Below are positions 25,953 through 35,679 of a stretch of 60,342 nucleotides of DNA, piece after piece. A model generated the notes under the pieces. That model was given only the letters and a program-made list of their open reading frames with translations, was not told where the DNA came from and did no database searches. Where the stretch lies: the NCBI GenBank assembly GCA_963707135.1, contig CAVPOY010000019.1, positions 1 through 60,342 of the forward strand, in the 5' to 3' direction. A program made the translations under genes and the position numbers. The stretch is from JBGSTR01 sp963707135. Lineage in GTDB: Bacteria > Pseudomonadota > Gammaproteobacteria > Chromatiales > Chromatiaceae. Each line of letters begins with the position of its first letter. The first letter of the stretch is position 1.

Positions 25953-28384
25953 CAGTTGTAAAAATCACGCATGAACAGGTTTTCGTTACGGGGCTTGGGC
26001 TTGGGCTTCGGCTTGGGCGCTGGCTCGGGCTCCGGACGCTCGGATGGATCGGCCTGGGCCACCTTTTCGGTGTCGCCTCCACGGCCGTCCCCGCCGCCGC
26101 CGGGCTTCTTGCCGCCGCCCCCGCCGCAGGCGGCCGATCCGGACGCGCTGTTCCCGATATAGGGCACGGCGGAACCACCGCAGGCGCTGGACAACACGAC
26201 CCCTTCCGGAGGGAACTCGGACAGTGGCTCGTTCTCCAGGGCGAGCATGACGTCGCCCCAGACCTTCAGCGCGCCGGCGCCGCCGGCCAGCCCCATGGGC
26301 TTGTAGTCGTCGCGTCCGACCCAGACCACGGCGACCTTGTCGCCGCTAAAGCCGGCAAACCAGCTGTCGCGCATGTCGTCGGTGGTGCCGGTCTTGCCCG
26401 CCATGGTGAGCCCCGCGGGCAGCTGCGCGCCGAGCCACTTGGCCGTGCCCTGTTTGACCACCTGCTGCATGGCCCAGGTGGTCAGATAGGCGGCCCTGGG
26501 GTCCACGACCGCCTGCACGGACAGCGGATAGCGGTTCAACGGACGCCCGCTGGAGTCCATGACCTCGCGGATCGCCCGCAGCGGCGCGCGGTAGCCGCCG
26601 GCGGCGATGGTCTGGTACATCTGCGCGACCTCGAGCGGCGAAAGCGACACCGAGCCAAGCAGAATCGCCGGCACCTTGGTGATCCGCCGCTGGGCGCCGA
26701 GCTGGTAGAGGGTATCCGCCACCTTGCCGATGCCGAGGCTCAGGCCCAGGTTCACCGTCGCCAGGTTCAGCGAGCTCGAAAGCGCCCGGTAGAGCGGCAC
26801 CGAGCCGTAGACCCGATGGTCGTAGTTTTTCGGGGTCCACCACTTGTCACCGACGCGCTTGCTTATCGGCCGGTCCTCGATGCTGGTGGTCAGCGTATAG
26901 CGGTTCGGCTCCGACAGGGCGGTGAGGTAGATCGCCGGCTTGACCAGGGACCCGATCGAGCGCACCGCATCGATCGCGCGGTTGAACCCGGCGTAGCCGG
27001 CCTCGCGGCCCCCGGTGAGCGCCAGCACCTCGCCTTGGGCCACCGAGGTAATGACCATCGCGGTCTCCAGCGTGCCGGCCTTCATGCGGCGGGACTTCTC
27101 GAGCTCGCTCAAACGCGCCGGCACGGCCTGCTCGACCGTGGCCTGGGCCAGCGGGTCCAGGGTCGTGAAGATGCGCAGGCCCTCGGAGCGCAGGTCCTCG
27201 TCCCGGTAGTCCCGCTGGAGCTGTCGGCGGACCAGCTGGATGAAGTCCGGGTACTCCCCGGTCGGGCGGCCGCCGCCTTCGCGCAATACGATCGGCGTGG
27301 CCTTGGCGCGCTCGGCGTCGGCGGCGGCGATCACGCCGTCGCGCGCCATGATGTCGATGACCAGATTCCGCCGCTGGAGCGCCGCCTCGGGGCGCCGCCG
27401 AGGGTCCAGATTCGACGGCGCCTGCACCAGGCCCACCAGCAGAGCGGTCTCGGCGATGCCGAGCTCGGCGAGCGAGCGGTTGAAATAGAAGCTGCTCGCG
27501 AGCCCGAAGCCGTGGATGGCACGGCTCCCGTCCTGGCCAAGATAGATCTCGTTGGCATAGGCCTCGAGGATCTCGTCCTTGCTGTAGCGGCGCTCGAGCA
27601 GCGCCGACATGTAGGCCTCGTTGAGCTTGCGCTTCAGCGTCCGGTCCGACGACAGGTAGAAGTTCTTGACCAGCTGCTGAGTCAGGGTGCTGGCGCCTTC
27701 GACCACGCCGCCGGCCTGCAGGTTGTGGTAGGCGGCCCGCAGCACGCCCCGCGGGTCGACGCCCATGTGACTGTAGAAGCTCCGGTCCTCGACAGCCAGC
27801 AGGGTCCGGACCAGCAGGTCCGGGATCTCCTTGCGGCGCAGCAGCACCCGGTCCTCGTTGTGGGTGGGATAGATGCTGGCGATCAACGCGGCCTCGAGCC
27901 GCACCAGGGCCGGCTCGGGCCCGCCGCCGGCATCGGCGAGCACGCCGACCCGCCCGTCGGTCAGCTGGATGTCCAGCGTGCGCGCCGGCTCCTCGCCGTC
28001 CCAGAACCGGAATGCTCGCGTGCTGACCCGAAAATGATCGCCCTCGAGGGAATAGGTGCCCGGCGCCGACGGCGAGGCGACCGGACGATAGCCCAGGCGC
28101 TCCAGTTCGCCCTTGAACTGTTCGGTCGACAGGGGCCGGCCCGCGTAGAGCTCGAGCGGTCGGGCATAGACCCGGGCCGGCAACGCCCAGCGCTTGCCCT
28201 CGAACTTACCCCGCACGACCCGGTCGAGATGGACGCCGTAAAGAATGCCGGCGAGGCCCACGCCGATTGCGATCAGCAGGACCCAGCGCAGCAGGAATCC
28301 GCCCAGGCTGCGGCGCCGGCGCACGGGTGCGCGACCGCGGGCGCGGGGACGACGACTCGTCATGGCGCGCCGCGGCCCCCGCAT
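25952..28384 (-). CDS. mrcB: Bifunctional penicillin-binding protein 1B
   Basis: 810 residues (start possibly the ATG at 28363, MTSRRPR). A basic cytoplasmic tail and one membrane segment (FLLRWVLLIAIGVGLAGILYG) precede the UB2H-like region. The GT51 glycosyltransferase is marked by AVEDRSFYSHMGVDPRG and GGVVEGASTLTQQLVKN. The transpeptidase motifs are present: SLVK (GSLVKPAIY), SSN-type ALSSSLNLA and KTGTT. It polymerises and cross-links peptidoglycan at the inner membrane. An unusual Gly- and Pro/Lys-rich tail (GGGGGKKPGGGG, KPKPKPKP) ends the protein. The lipoprotein gene is translationally coupled downstream. Confidence 0.96.
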   Translation of the reverse strand: MRGPRRAMTSRRPRARGRAPVRRRRSLGGFLLRWVLLIAIGVGLAGILYGVHLDRVVRGKFEGKRWALPARVYARPLELYAGRPLSTEQFKGELERLGYRPVASPSAPGTYSLEGDHFRVSTRAFRFWDGEEPARTLDIQLTDGRVGVLADAGGGPEPALVRLEAALIASIYPTHNEDRVLLRRKEIPDLLVRTLLAVEDRSFYSHMGVDPRGVLRAAYHNLQAGGVVEGASTLTQQLVKNFYLSSDRTLKRKLNEAYMSALLERRYSKDEILEAYANEIYLGQDGSRAIHGFGLASSFYFNRSLAELGIAETALLVGLVQAPSNLDPRRRPEAALQRRNLVIDIMARDGVIAAADAERAKATPIVLREGGGRPTGEYPDFIQLVRRQLQRDYRDEDLRSEGLRIFTTLDPLAQATVEQAVPARLSELEKSRRMKAGTLETAMVITSVAQGEVLALTGGREAGYAGFNRAIDAVRSIGSLVKPAIYLTALSEPNRYTLTTSIEDRPISKRVGDKWWTPKNYDHRVYGSVPLYRALSSSLNLATVNLGLSLGIGKVADTLYQLGAQRRITKVPAILLGSVSLSPLEVAQMYQTIAAGGYRAPLRAIREVMDSSGRPLNRYPLSVQAVVDPRAAYLTTWAMQQVVKQGTAKWLGAQLPAGLTMAGKTGTTDDMRDSWFAGFSGDKVAVVWVGRDDYKPMGLAGGAGALKVWGDVMLALENEPLSEFPPEGVVLSSACGGSAVPYIGNSASGSAACGGGGGKKPGGGGDGRGGDTEKVAQADPSERPEPEPAPKPKPKPKPRNENLFMRDFYN

Positions 28385-28547
28385 CGGGGCACGGACAGAA
28401 CGGCTTCGGCGGCGCGGCGAGGGTTTACTTGAAACATCGGGTACTTAGAGGATCGCGATCGCAAGATCGAAGCGTGCAATGGTCCCATTTGCCGGCGCTA
28501 CGCACAACCTCTCAAATGCGCGCCAGGCCGAAAACAGGCCAGTCGGC

Positions 28548-30260
28548 TCAGGTCTTGATCCCGACCCCGCGGCGCAGCAGGCTGAGGCTGAATGCAGTCA
28601 GCACCAGGATGAAGAACAGGATGGTCGCGAAGGCGACACCGAGCGGAATGTCGCTGACGCCGTGCAGACCGTAGCGGAAGCCGTTGACCATGTAGAGCAC
28701 CGGGTTCGCCAGCGACACGCGCTGCCAGAGCTCCGGCAGCAGCTCGATGGAGTAGAAGACCCCGCCCAGATAGGTCAGCGGCGTCAGCACGAAGGTCGGG
28801 ACGATCGAGATGTCGTCGAAGCTGTTCGCATAGACCGCGTTGATGAAACCGCCGAGCGAGAACAGGATCGCGGTCAGCAGGAACACCAGCAGCGTGATCG
28901 CGTAGCTGTGGACCTGGATGTCGGTAAAGGCCAGCGACACGGCGACCACGGCGGCCCCGACCACCAGCCCGCGCGCCACGCCACCGCCCACGTAACCGGC
29001 CAGGATCACCCAGTTCGGCGCCGGGGAGACCAGCAGCTCCTCGATGTAGCGGGAGAACTTGCTGCTGTAGAACGACGACACGACGTTGGCGTAGGAGTTG
29101 GTGATCACCGCCATCAGGACCAGCCCGGGAACGATGAAGTCCAGGTAGGGCAGACCGTCCATGGTGCCGATCCGCTCGCCGATCAGCCGGCCGAAGATCA
29201 CGAAGTACAGCATGGTCGTGATCGCCGACGGCAGCACGGTCTGGACCCAGATGCGCGAGAAGCGCAGGACCTCCTTGGTCAGGATGGTCTTGAAGGCGAC
29301 CCAGTAGCGGGACCAGCGGCTCACGCGCCCCTCCCCGGCCGCGCTCCGGTGCCCGTCGACCATGTCCAGAAACAGCCGCTCGAGCCGGTTCTGCTTGTTG
29401 CGCAGGCTGATCACCTCGATGCCGTTGCGCGACAGGGCCTCGAACAGGCCGTTGATGGTGTGCTCCCGGCTCATCTCGACCTCGAGGGTGCAGTCGTCCA
29501 GGTGCTGCAGCACGAACCCGCCCAGCTGCGGCAGGTCGGAGACCCGCCCTTTGAGGTTCAGCACGAAGGTCTCGGTGCGCAGCCTGCCCAGCAGCTCGCC
29601 GACGCTCGTTCGCTCGGCGATCTCACCATGGTTGATGATGGCGATGTTGCGGCACAGGCTCTCCGCCTCTTCCAGGTAGTGGGTGGTGAGGATGATGGTG
29701 GTGCCCGCCCGGTTGATCTCGGGCAGGAAGTCCCACATGGATCGGCGGATCTCGATGTCCACCCCGGCGGTGGGCTCGTCCAGGATCAGCAGCCGCGGCT
29801 CGTGCACCAGCGCGCGGGCGATCATCAGCCGCCGCTTCAGGCCGCCGGAGAGCTTGCGCATCTCGGTGTCGCGCCGGTCCCAGAGGTCGAGCTGCCGGAG
29901 ATAGCGCTCGGCCCGCACCCGGCCCTCGCGACGCGCGATGCCGTAGTAGCCGGCCTGGTTCAGGACCACCTCGATGACCGGCAGGAACAGGTTGAAGTTG
30001 AACTCCTGGGGCACCAGGCCGATGCAGGACTTCACGCCCTCGGGGTCCTGATCCAGGTCGTACCCGAACACCTCGACCCGTCCGCTGGTCTTGTTCACCA
30101 GCGAGGCGACGATGCCGATCAGGGTCGACTTGCCGGCGCCGTTCGGCCCCAGCAGCGCGAAGAAGTCCCCCTCGCCGACAGTCAGATCCACGCCCTTGAG
30201 CGCCTGGAACCCACCCGCGTAGGTCTTGGTCAGCTGTCGGGCGTCGAGGGCGAGGGTCAT
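28548..30260 (-). CDS. ABC exporter with ATPase and ABC-2 permease fused in one chain (YadG-YadH type)
   Basis: From the ATG at 30260 the protein has 570 residues. Residues 1-300 are the ATPase: Walker A GPNGAGKST, signature LSGGLKRR, Walker B LLILDEPTAG and the His-loop LTTHYLEEAE. A short linker (VDGHRSAAGEGRVSRWSRYW) leads to an ABC-2 permease with six hydrophobic segments (LPSAITTMLYFVIFG to GVAFATILFFILVLTAFSL). In E. coli and most relatives YadG and YadH are separate genes; here no stop or start divides them. The substrate is unknown. The open frame continues upstream over uppP only because of high GC. It is divergent from uppP. Confidence 0.9.
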   Translation of the reverse strand: MTLALDARQLTKTYAGGFQALKGVDLTVGEGDFFALLGPNGAGKSTLIGIVASLVNKTSGRVEVFGYDLDQDPEGVKSCIGLVPQEFNFNLFLPVIEVVLNQAGYYGIARREGRVRAERYLRQLDLWDRRDTEMRKLSGGLKRRLMIARALVHEPRLLILDEPTAGVDIEIRRSMWDFLPEINRAGTTIILTTHYLEEAESLCRNIAIINHGEIAERTSVGELLGRLRTETFVLNLKGRVSDLPQLGGFVLQHLDDCTLEVEMSREHTINGLFEALSRNGIEVISLRNKQNRLERLFLDMVDGHRSAAGEGRVSRWSRYWVAFKTILTKEVLRFSRIWVQTVLPSAITTMLYFVIFGRLIGERIGTMDGLPYLDFIVPGLVLMAVITNSYANVVSSFYSSKFSRYIEELLVSPAPNWVILAGYVGGGVARGLVVGAAVVAVSLAFTDIQVHSYAITLLVFLLTAILFSLGGFINAVYANSFDDISIVPTFVLTPLTYLGGVFYSIELLPELWQRVSLANPVLYMVNGFRYGLHGVSDIPLGVAFATILFFILVLTAFSLSLLRRGVGIKT

Positions 30261-30455
30261 GGTATGGCTGGGGCCGGGGCGATTGTGCGGACCGGGTAAG
30301 CTAACGGCCCGCCTGCCCGTTTTCAACCGGACCGCGGCCGGCGCCGCTTGTCGCCTCGATTCCGCCGACCAGGATCGGGGGGAGCCGGCGTCTTCGCGGA
30401 CAACGGGCTCGGGCGGGTATACTTGGCGGCTTTTACCCGAAGCCAGAGGCCCCTC

Positions 30456-31283
30456 ATGGATCCATTCCTGTTGTTGAAGGCCGCCATACTCGGCGTCGTC
30501 GAGGGACTGACCGAGTTCCTGCCGATCTCCAGCACCGGTCACCTGATCATCGCCGGCGACCTGCTGGGCTTCAACGACGAGCGGGCCAAGGTGTTCCAGA
30601 TCGCGATCCAGCTCGCGGCCATCCTCGCCGTGGTCTGGGAGTACCGGGTCAAGATCGGGCAGGTGCTGGTGGGCCTGCCGTCGGACCGGGGCGCGCAGCG
30701 CTTTGCGCTGAACCTGATCGTCGCCTTCATGCCCGCGGCGATTCTTGGCCTGCTGCTGTCCGGGACGATCAAGGCGCATCTCTTTAACCCCATCAGCGTG
30801 GCCACGGCCTTCATCGTCGGCGGCCTGCTGATCATCTGGGCCGAGCGCCGCGAGCACCGGGTGCGCGTCTTCAGCGTCGACGACATGACCTGGAAGGACG
30901 CCCTGAAAGTGGGCTTCGCCCAGTCGCTCGCGCTGATCCCGGGCACGTCCCGATCCGGCGCGACCATCATCGGCGGCCTGTTCTTCGGCCTGGAGCGCCG
31001 CACGGCGACCGAGTTCTCGTTCTTCCTGGCTATCCCGACCATGGTCGCGGCGACCTCCTACGACGTGCTCAAGCACCGCGACCTGTTGAGCGTCAGCGAC
31101 ATACCGCTGTTCGCGGTCGGGGGCATCACGTCGTTCGTCGCGGCCTTCATCGCCGTGCGCGGCCTGCTGCGCTACATCAGCCACCATGACTTCATGATCT
31201 TCGCCTGGTACCGCATCGCCTTCGGTATCCTGGTCCTGGTGACCGCGCACTTCGGGTTGGTGAACTGGTCCCAGGGCGGCTGA
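30456..31283 (+). CDS. uppP: Undecaprenyl-diphosphatase UppP (BacA)
   Basis: 275 residues from the ATG at 30456. The family motifs are clear: EGLTEFLPISSTGHL near the N-terminus and PGTSRSGATIIGGL in the middle, which form the active site on the periplasmic side. About eight hydrophobic segments are present. The enzyme dephosphorylates undecaprenyl diphosphate to recycle the carrier lipid for cell-wall synthesis. The longer open frame upstream (from 30348) lacks the family sequence. It is followed 28 bases later by a TSUP transporter gene. Confidence 0.97.
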   Translation: MDPFLLLKAAILGVVEGLTEFLPISSTGHLIIAGDLLGFNDERAKVFQIAIQLAAILAVVWEYRVKIGQVLVGLPSDRGAQRFALNLIVAFMPAAILGLLLSGTIKAHLFNPISVATAFIVGGLLIIWAERREHRVRVFSVDDMTWKDALKVGFAQSLALIPGTSRSGATIIGGLFFGLERRTATEFSFFLAIPTMVAATSYDVLKHRDLLSVSDIPLFAVGGITSFVAAFIAVRGLLRYISHHDFMIFAWYRIAFGILVLVTAHFGLVNWSQGG

Positions 31284-31311
31284 CCCGCCTCACGGCCGGG
31301 ACGATCCGGCG

Positions 31312-32073
31312 ATGGAATCCCTCGACATCGCCCTGGTGCTGTTCGCGGTCGCCGTGATCGCCGGGTTCGTCGACTCGATGGCCGGCGGCGGCGGGCTGAT
31401 CGCCATCCCGGCGCTGCTCTGGTCCGGGCTCGGCCCGCTCGAGACACTGGCGACCAACAAGGCCCAGGCGGTGTTCGGCAGCGGCACCGCGGCGCTGAAC
31501 TTCATCCGCCGGGGTGCCGTGGACCTGCGCGGCTCGCTGTTCGCCGTGGCCTGTACCTTCGTCGGCGCGGCGGCCGGGGCCCTGCTGGTCCAATGGATCG
31601 ACAGCGCCTTTCTGGAGCGACTGATCCCACTGCTCCTGATCGGCTTCGCGTTCTATTTCCTGTTCTCGCCCCGGGTCTCGGACCTCGACTCGCACCAGCG
31701 GATCGGCGGACCCTTGTTCGCGCTGACCGTGGGTCTCGGTGCCGGCTTCTACGACGGCTTTTTCGGCCCCGGCACGGGCACCTTTTTCGCGATGGGCTAT
31801 GTCGCGCTGCTCGGCTACAACCTGAGCCGGGCGACCGCGCACAGCAAGCTGCTGAACTTCACGAGCAACCTGGCCGCCCTGCTGTTTTTCCTGGCCGGCG
31901 GCCATATCGTCTGGGCCACCGCGGGGGTGATGGCCGCCGGTCAGCTGATCGGTGCCTGGCTTGGCTCGCACCTGGTGCTGCGGCACGGCACGCGGCTGGT
32001 GCGGCCGGTGCTGGTCGCCTCCTCGATTCTGGTCTCCGGCAAGCTGTTGCTCGATCAGCTGGGCGCCGATTGA
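31312..32073 (+). CDS. TSUP-family membrane transporter (TauE/SafE/YfcA type)
   Basis: 253 residues with about eight hydrophobic segments. The paired glycine-rich motifs typical of the family appear as GFVDSMAGGGGLIAIPALL near the N-terminus and GAGFYDGFFGPGTGTFFAMGY in the second half. Members move sulphite, sulfoacetate or other small anions across the inner membrane; the substrate here is not known. It lies between uppP and a SpeE-like gene in the same direction with short gaps. A second TSUP protein is encoded at 41212. Confidence 0.93.
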   Translation: MESLDIALVLFAVAVIAGFVDSMAGGGGLIAIPALLWSGLGPLETLATNKAQAVFGSGTAALNFIRRGAVDLRGSLFAVACTFVGAAAGALLVQWIDSAFLERLIPLLLIGFAFYFLFSPRVSDLDSHQRIGGPLFALTVGLGAGFYDGFFGPGTGTFFAMGYVALLGYNLSRATAHSKLLNFTSNLAALLFFLAGGHIVWATAGVMAAGQLIGAWLGSHLVLRHGTRLVRPVLVASSILVSGKLLLDQLGAD

Positions 32074-32101
32074 AGAACCTCCGGCCGCCGAATTACCCAC
32101 C

Positions 32102-33730
32102 ATGAACCCGACCCCGGTCCCCGACGCCGCCGCCCGCCTCCGCCTCCACGGCTATGCCGCGGCGGTGTTTCTCAGCTCGGCCCTGCTGCTGGTGCTGGAG
32201 ATCGTTGCCGGGCGGCTGATCGCGCCCTACGTCGGCGTCTCGCTCTACACCTGGACGTCGATCATCGGCGTCATCCTCGCCGGGCTCTCGCTCGGCAACT
32301 GGCTCGGGGGGCTCTGGGCCGACGCCCGGGGATCGGCGCGAAGCGCCGGCCTGGTGCTCGCCGCCGGCGGGGTCTACTGCATCCTGAGCCTCGCCCTGCT
32401 GGAGTCCGCGGGCCGTCTGGTTCAGACGCAGGGGTTCAGCCTGCTCGGGGCCAGCTTCCTGCTGGCGGCGGTGCTTTTCTTCATGCCCGCGCTGCTGATC
32501 GGGGTGGTCACGCCGCTGCTGACGACGCTCGCGTTGCGGCTCGACCCGCGGACGGGGCACGTGGTCGGCCGGATGCACGCGCTGGCGGCCGTGGGGAGCA
32601 TCGCCGGGACCTTCGCCGCGGGCTACTGGCTGGTCCAGAGCTTCGGCAGCCGAGCGGTGGTGCTGGGCTGCGGGCTGGCGCTGCTCGCGTTGGCCCTGCC
32701 TTTCCTGCGCGGCACCCGCGGCGCCGCGGCGCTGCTGCTGGCCGCCGGCGCCGGGACCCTGGTCTGGCAGCGCGACGGACTCGCGACCGCCTGCGAGCGC
32801 GAGAGCGCCTATTTCTGCATCCGGGTCGCCGACCACAGCGCGGACGCGCCGTTCGGCGAGGCCAGAGGGCTGGTGCTCGACCATCTGCTGCACGGTATCA
32901 ACCACGCGGAGCTTCCGGAGCTGTTGATCGCCCCCTACGTCCAGGCCCTCGACGAGCTGGTCTACGCCCATTTCGGGGAACGCTACGACCAGGGACTCGA
33001 CTGGTTCTTCGCCGGCGGAGGCGCCTACTCGCACCCCCGCGCGGTGCGGGCGCTGAGCCCCGCCTCGCGGGTCACGATCGCCGAGCTGGATCCCGAGGTG
33101 ACGGCGGTCGCTACGGAGCGGCTGTTTCTGGATCCCAAGGGCCTGCGCATCCTGCACCAGGATGCGCGCCTGGCACTGGGCCGCGAGCCCGAGGCCAGCC
33201 TGGACGTGGTGGTCGGCGACGTCTTTCACGACGTCGCGGTGCCCTACCATCTGGTGACCCGCGAGTTCGCGGCCCTGGTGCGCTCGCGACTGACCGCCGA
33301 CGGCATCTACGCCATGAACCTGGTCGACGCCTTCCCGGACCCCCGGCTCCTGAAGGCGGTCGTCAAGACCCTGCGCACGGAGTTCGTCAGACGGACGTCT
33401 GGATGGAGGGCCCGCCCGAGGCGAGCCGCGTGACCTTCGTCATCACGGCGACCAACGCGGGTCGGCTGCCGGAGAGAGTTCTCTCAGACGGACGTCTGGA
33501 TGGAGGGCCCGCCCGAGGCGAGCCGCGTGACCTTCGTCATCACGGCAACCAACGCGGGCCGGCTGCCCGATGTGGTCGCCGCGCGCGGGGGGCTCCCGCG
33601 CCGCTGGAGCCGGGTCACCGATATGCTCGACAGATTCGGAACGCCGATGGACGCGGTGCCGCTGCTGACTGACGACTACTCCCCGGTGGAAAGCCTGATC
33701 GCGGACCTGCTCATCGGTCCGAACGACTGA
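32102..33730 (+). CDS. Membrane-anchored spermidine-synthase-like protein, disrupted by a tandem duplication
   Basis: The ATG at 32102 starts a protein with about seven membrane segments (AAAVFLSSALLLVLEIVAGRL to ALLALALPFL), then a Rossmann methyltransferase-like domain related to spermidine synthases (WFFAGGGAYSHPRAV, VTIAELDPEVTAVA, LDVVVGDVFHD). The frame is lost near 33,387 and stops at 33433. The natural C-terminus (VWMEGPPEASRVTFV to SLIADLLIGPND) continues in another frame to 33730 after a 96-base tandem duplication (33380-33571). Removing one copy restores a full-length protein. Family members with this layout are of unknown substrate; polyamine synthesis is not proven. Whether the duplication is real or an assembly fault is open. 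Confidence 0.8.
33380..33571 (+). repeat. 96-base tandem duplication inside the SpeE-like gene
   Basis: The copies begin GAGTTCGTCAG (33380) and GAGTTCTCTCAG (33476). They differ at only a few sites (for example ACGGCG/ACGGCA and GGTCGG/GGCCGG), plus one base of length near the start. The second copy keeps the reading frame into the C-terminus; the first breaks it. Slightly different alleles placed head to tail would look exactly like this. Confidence 0.8.
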
Positions 33731-33740
33731 TGCGGAACGG

Positions 33741-34337
33741 TCAGCCGGCGGCGCCCGGCGGCGCCCGCGCCTCCAGCGCCGCCCCCGAGAGCCATAACAA
33801 CGACGGCTCGTCCCCGTCCCCCAGCTCGCCGTCCTTCAGCAGCAGCACGCCGTCATCGACGCCCCAGCTCGCGACACCCTGATCGATGTCCGGGACCGGC
33901 GGTGACTCGGCTTCGCCCGCGCCCTTTGCCACCCGCCGCTCGACCCACCAGCGCATCAGGTCGTGATAGGCGGGCTGATAGAGCACCTTCACCGCCCGCA
34001 GACCCCCTCCAGCAAAGAACAGGGTCACGGACCGGGCCGGGATGCCGTCGAAGGAGCCTATCTGGGCGGCGCACAGCCGATCGCCGAACGGACTTGGAGC
34101 CGCGGCGCACTCCAGCTCGATGTCGGGAAACGACTCACGGAGCTCGGTCTCGGTCGTACCGCCCTGAAAGCGGTCGAGCGCGGCGTTGAGATTCGGCTTG
34201 CCGAGGATGTACATCAACGCCAGATCCGTGCGGCGTTGGCCGTCCTGCGTGAGTACCAGCCAGTAGATGGGGCCGATGACCATCGCCAGTATCAGCAACG
34301 TCTTGTATAACGGCGGAAGCTTGAGGTCTTTTCTCAT
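33741..34337 (-). CDS. Membrane-anchored protein of unknown function
   Basis: 198 residues. One N-terminal membrane segment (LYKTLLILAMVIGPIYWLVL, ~10-29) anchors a periplasmic domain with two cysteines (LECAAAP, DRLCAAQ) that could form a disulphide, and a C-terminal acidic stretch. I do not recognise the family. It converges with the SpeE-like gene and is divergent from the Nudix gene. Confidence 0.7.
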   Translation of the reverse strand: MRKDLKLPPLYKTLLILAMVIGPIYWLVLTQDGQRRTDLALMYILGKPNLNAALDRFQGGTTETELRESFPDIELECAAAPSPFGDRLCAAQIGSFDGIPARSVTLFFAGGGLRAVKVLYQPAYHDLMRWWVERRVAKGAGEAESPPVPDIDQGVASWGVDDGVLLLKDGELGDGDEPSLLWLSGAALEARAPPGAAG

Positions 34338-34448
34338 TGCCCTATTCTACCTTTAGAGGACAGCCTTACGACGGGAGATCTGCGACCGATTGCACGACGG
34401 CTACGCCGTCCCTCCCGGCCGCGCGACGCCTTTCCTGGGCTTTACATC

Positions 34449-35072
34449 GTGAGCGTCTCACTGACCATCGACCAACTGACCAGCGCGCTGATTTCGGACC
34501 GGTTGCGGCCGACGAGCTGCCGCCGGGTGCCGGCGATCGAGCGCCCGGGGTTCGAGTCTCCGACGGCCCGGAGGGCGGCCGTGCTGCTGCCCCTGTTCCG
34601 GCTCGACGGCGACTGGCGACTGCTGTTCATCCGACGTGCCGAGCATGAGCGCGACCGCCACAGCGGCGAGGTCGGCTTCCCCGGCGGGCGCTGGGAGCCC
34701 GTTGACCGGGACTGCGCCGCGACCGCCCTGCGCGAGGCCCGGGAGGAGATCGGCCTGCATCCCTCGCGCGTGACCCTGCTCGGCGAGCTACGACCGTTCC
34801 GAACCGTGAGCAACTTCCTGGTCACGCCGGTCGTTGGTTACGTACCCTGGCCGCAGACTCTGACGCCGGACCCCGCGGAAGTCTCCCGCGTCTTCAGCAT
34901 CCCACTCGGGTGGCTCGACGACCCGGTCCATCACCGGGTCAGCGTCTGGCCTTCCGCCGATCACCCCGAGGCGCGGGACGTGGTGTTCTTCGACCCGTTC
35001 GACGGGGAGCGCCTGTGGGGTATCAGCGCGAGGATTACGCTGGACTTCCTCCAATGCCTCAGGACGGCTTGA
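34449..35072 (+). CDS. Nudix hydrolase, CoA pyrophosphatase type (NudL-like)
   Basis: 207 residues. The Nudix box is GGRWEPVDRDCAATALREAREEIGL with the catalytic REAREE core. Upstream, LLFIRRAEHERDRHSGEVGFPGG is the signature of the CoA pyrophosphatase subgroup (UPF0035, YeaB/NudL). The enzyme cleaves CoA and its derivatives to phosphopantetheine and 3',5'-ADP with Mg or Mn. GTG at 34449 is the start. It sits upstream of the TfoX-N gene. Confidence 0.93.
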   Translation: MSVSLTIDQLTSALISDRLRPTSCRRVPAIERPGFESPTARRAAVLLPLFRLDGDWRLLFIRRAEHERDRHSGEVGFPGGRWEPVDRDCAATALREAREEIGLHPSRVTLLGELRPFRTVSNFLVTPVVGYVPWPQTLTPDPAEVSRVFSIPLGWLDDPVHHRVSVWPSADHPEARDVVFFDPFDGERLWGISARITLDFLQCLRTA

Positions 35073-35126
35073 ACCCGGCGCACCGAGCCCGAGCCAAACG
35101 AACCTTGAATCCGGAGCCTACTCGCC

Positions 35127-35459
35127 ATGCCCGTCAGCGACGAATACCAGAGCCATGTACGCGAGCTCCTCGCGCCGTTCGAGCCGCTGCGCCTGAAGCG
35201 CATGTTCGGCGGCGTCGGCATCTACTCGGACGACCTGTTTTTCGGCATTCTGGCCGAGGACCAGCTCTACCTGAAGACCGACGCCGTCAACCGCCCGGAC
35301 TTCGAGCGGCTCGGGCTCCAGCCCTTCACGCACACCCGCAAGGACGGGCGTTCCATCGCCATGAGCTATTTCCCGCCCCCGGCGGACGCCCTCGACGACC
35401 CGGAAGGTCTCGCCGTCTGGGTTAAATCGGCCCTTTCCGCCGCGCGGCGCGCTTCTTGA
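35127..35459 (+). CDS. TfoX N-terminal domain protein
   Basis: 110 residues, covering only the TfoX-N domain (PFEPLRLKRMFGGVGIYSDDLFFGILAEDQLYLKTD). Full TfoX/Sxy competence regulators carry an extra C-terminal domain that is absent here, so a direct role in competence is uncertain. The ATG at 35127 matches the usual start of this small family. It follows the Nudix gene by 54 bases. Confidence 0.9.
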   Translation: MPVSDEYQSHVRELLAPFEPLRLKRMFGGVGIYSDDLFFGILAEDQLYLKTDAVNRPDFERLGLQPFTHTRKDGRSIAMSYFPPPADALDDPEGLAVWVKSALSAARRAS

Positions 35460-35679
35460 CTCAAGGGCGCCCTGCCCTTTTCCCAAGCCCCGGAGCCGTT
35501 GGTCGATATACCGGCGGCGAGCGGCAGGATTTACTGATCGAATCCAATAGCTTTAGAGAATCAATCCGGAATCGGTTGCGCGCCCCGCGTCGAGCCCCGA
35601 CATTTACGGGTTTGCGCCCAGGCATTCCCGCCGGCGGCCGCTCAGAGCCTCCTCATCGCTGGGAGACGGAGACAAGACC

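Noticed and set aside
28479..30299. 606-codon plus-strand frame opposite the ABC exporter
   Set aside because: Asp/His/Gln-rich shadow frame of the exporter; no recognisable motif.
30261..31250. N-terminal extension of the ABC exporter frame across uppP
   Set aside because: The extension is antisense to uppP, has no domain, and the family start is the ATG at 30260.
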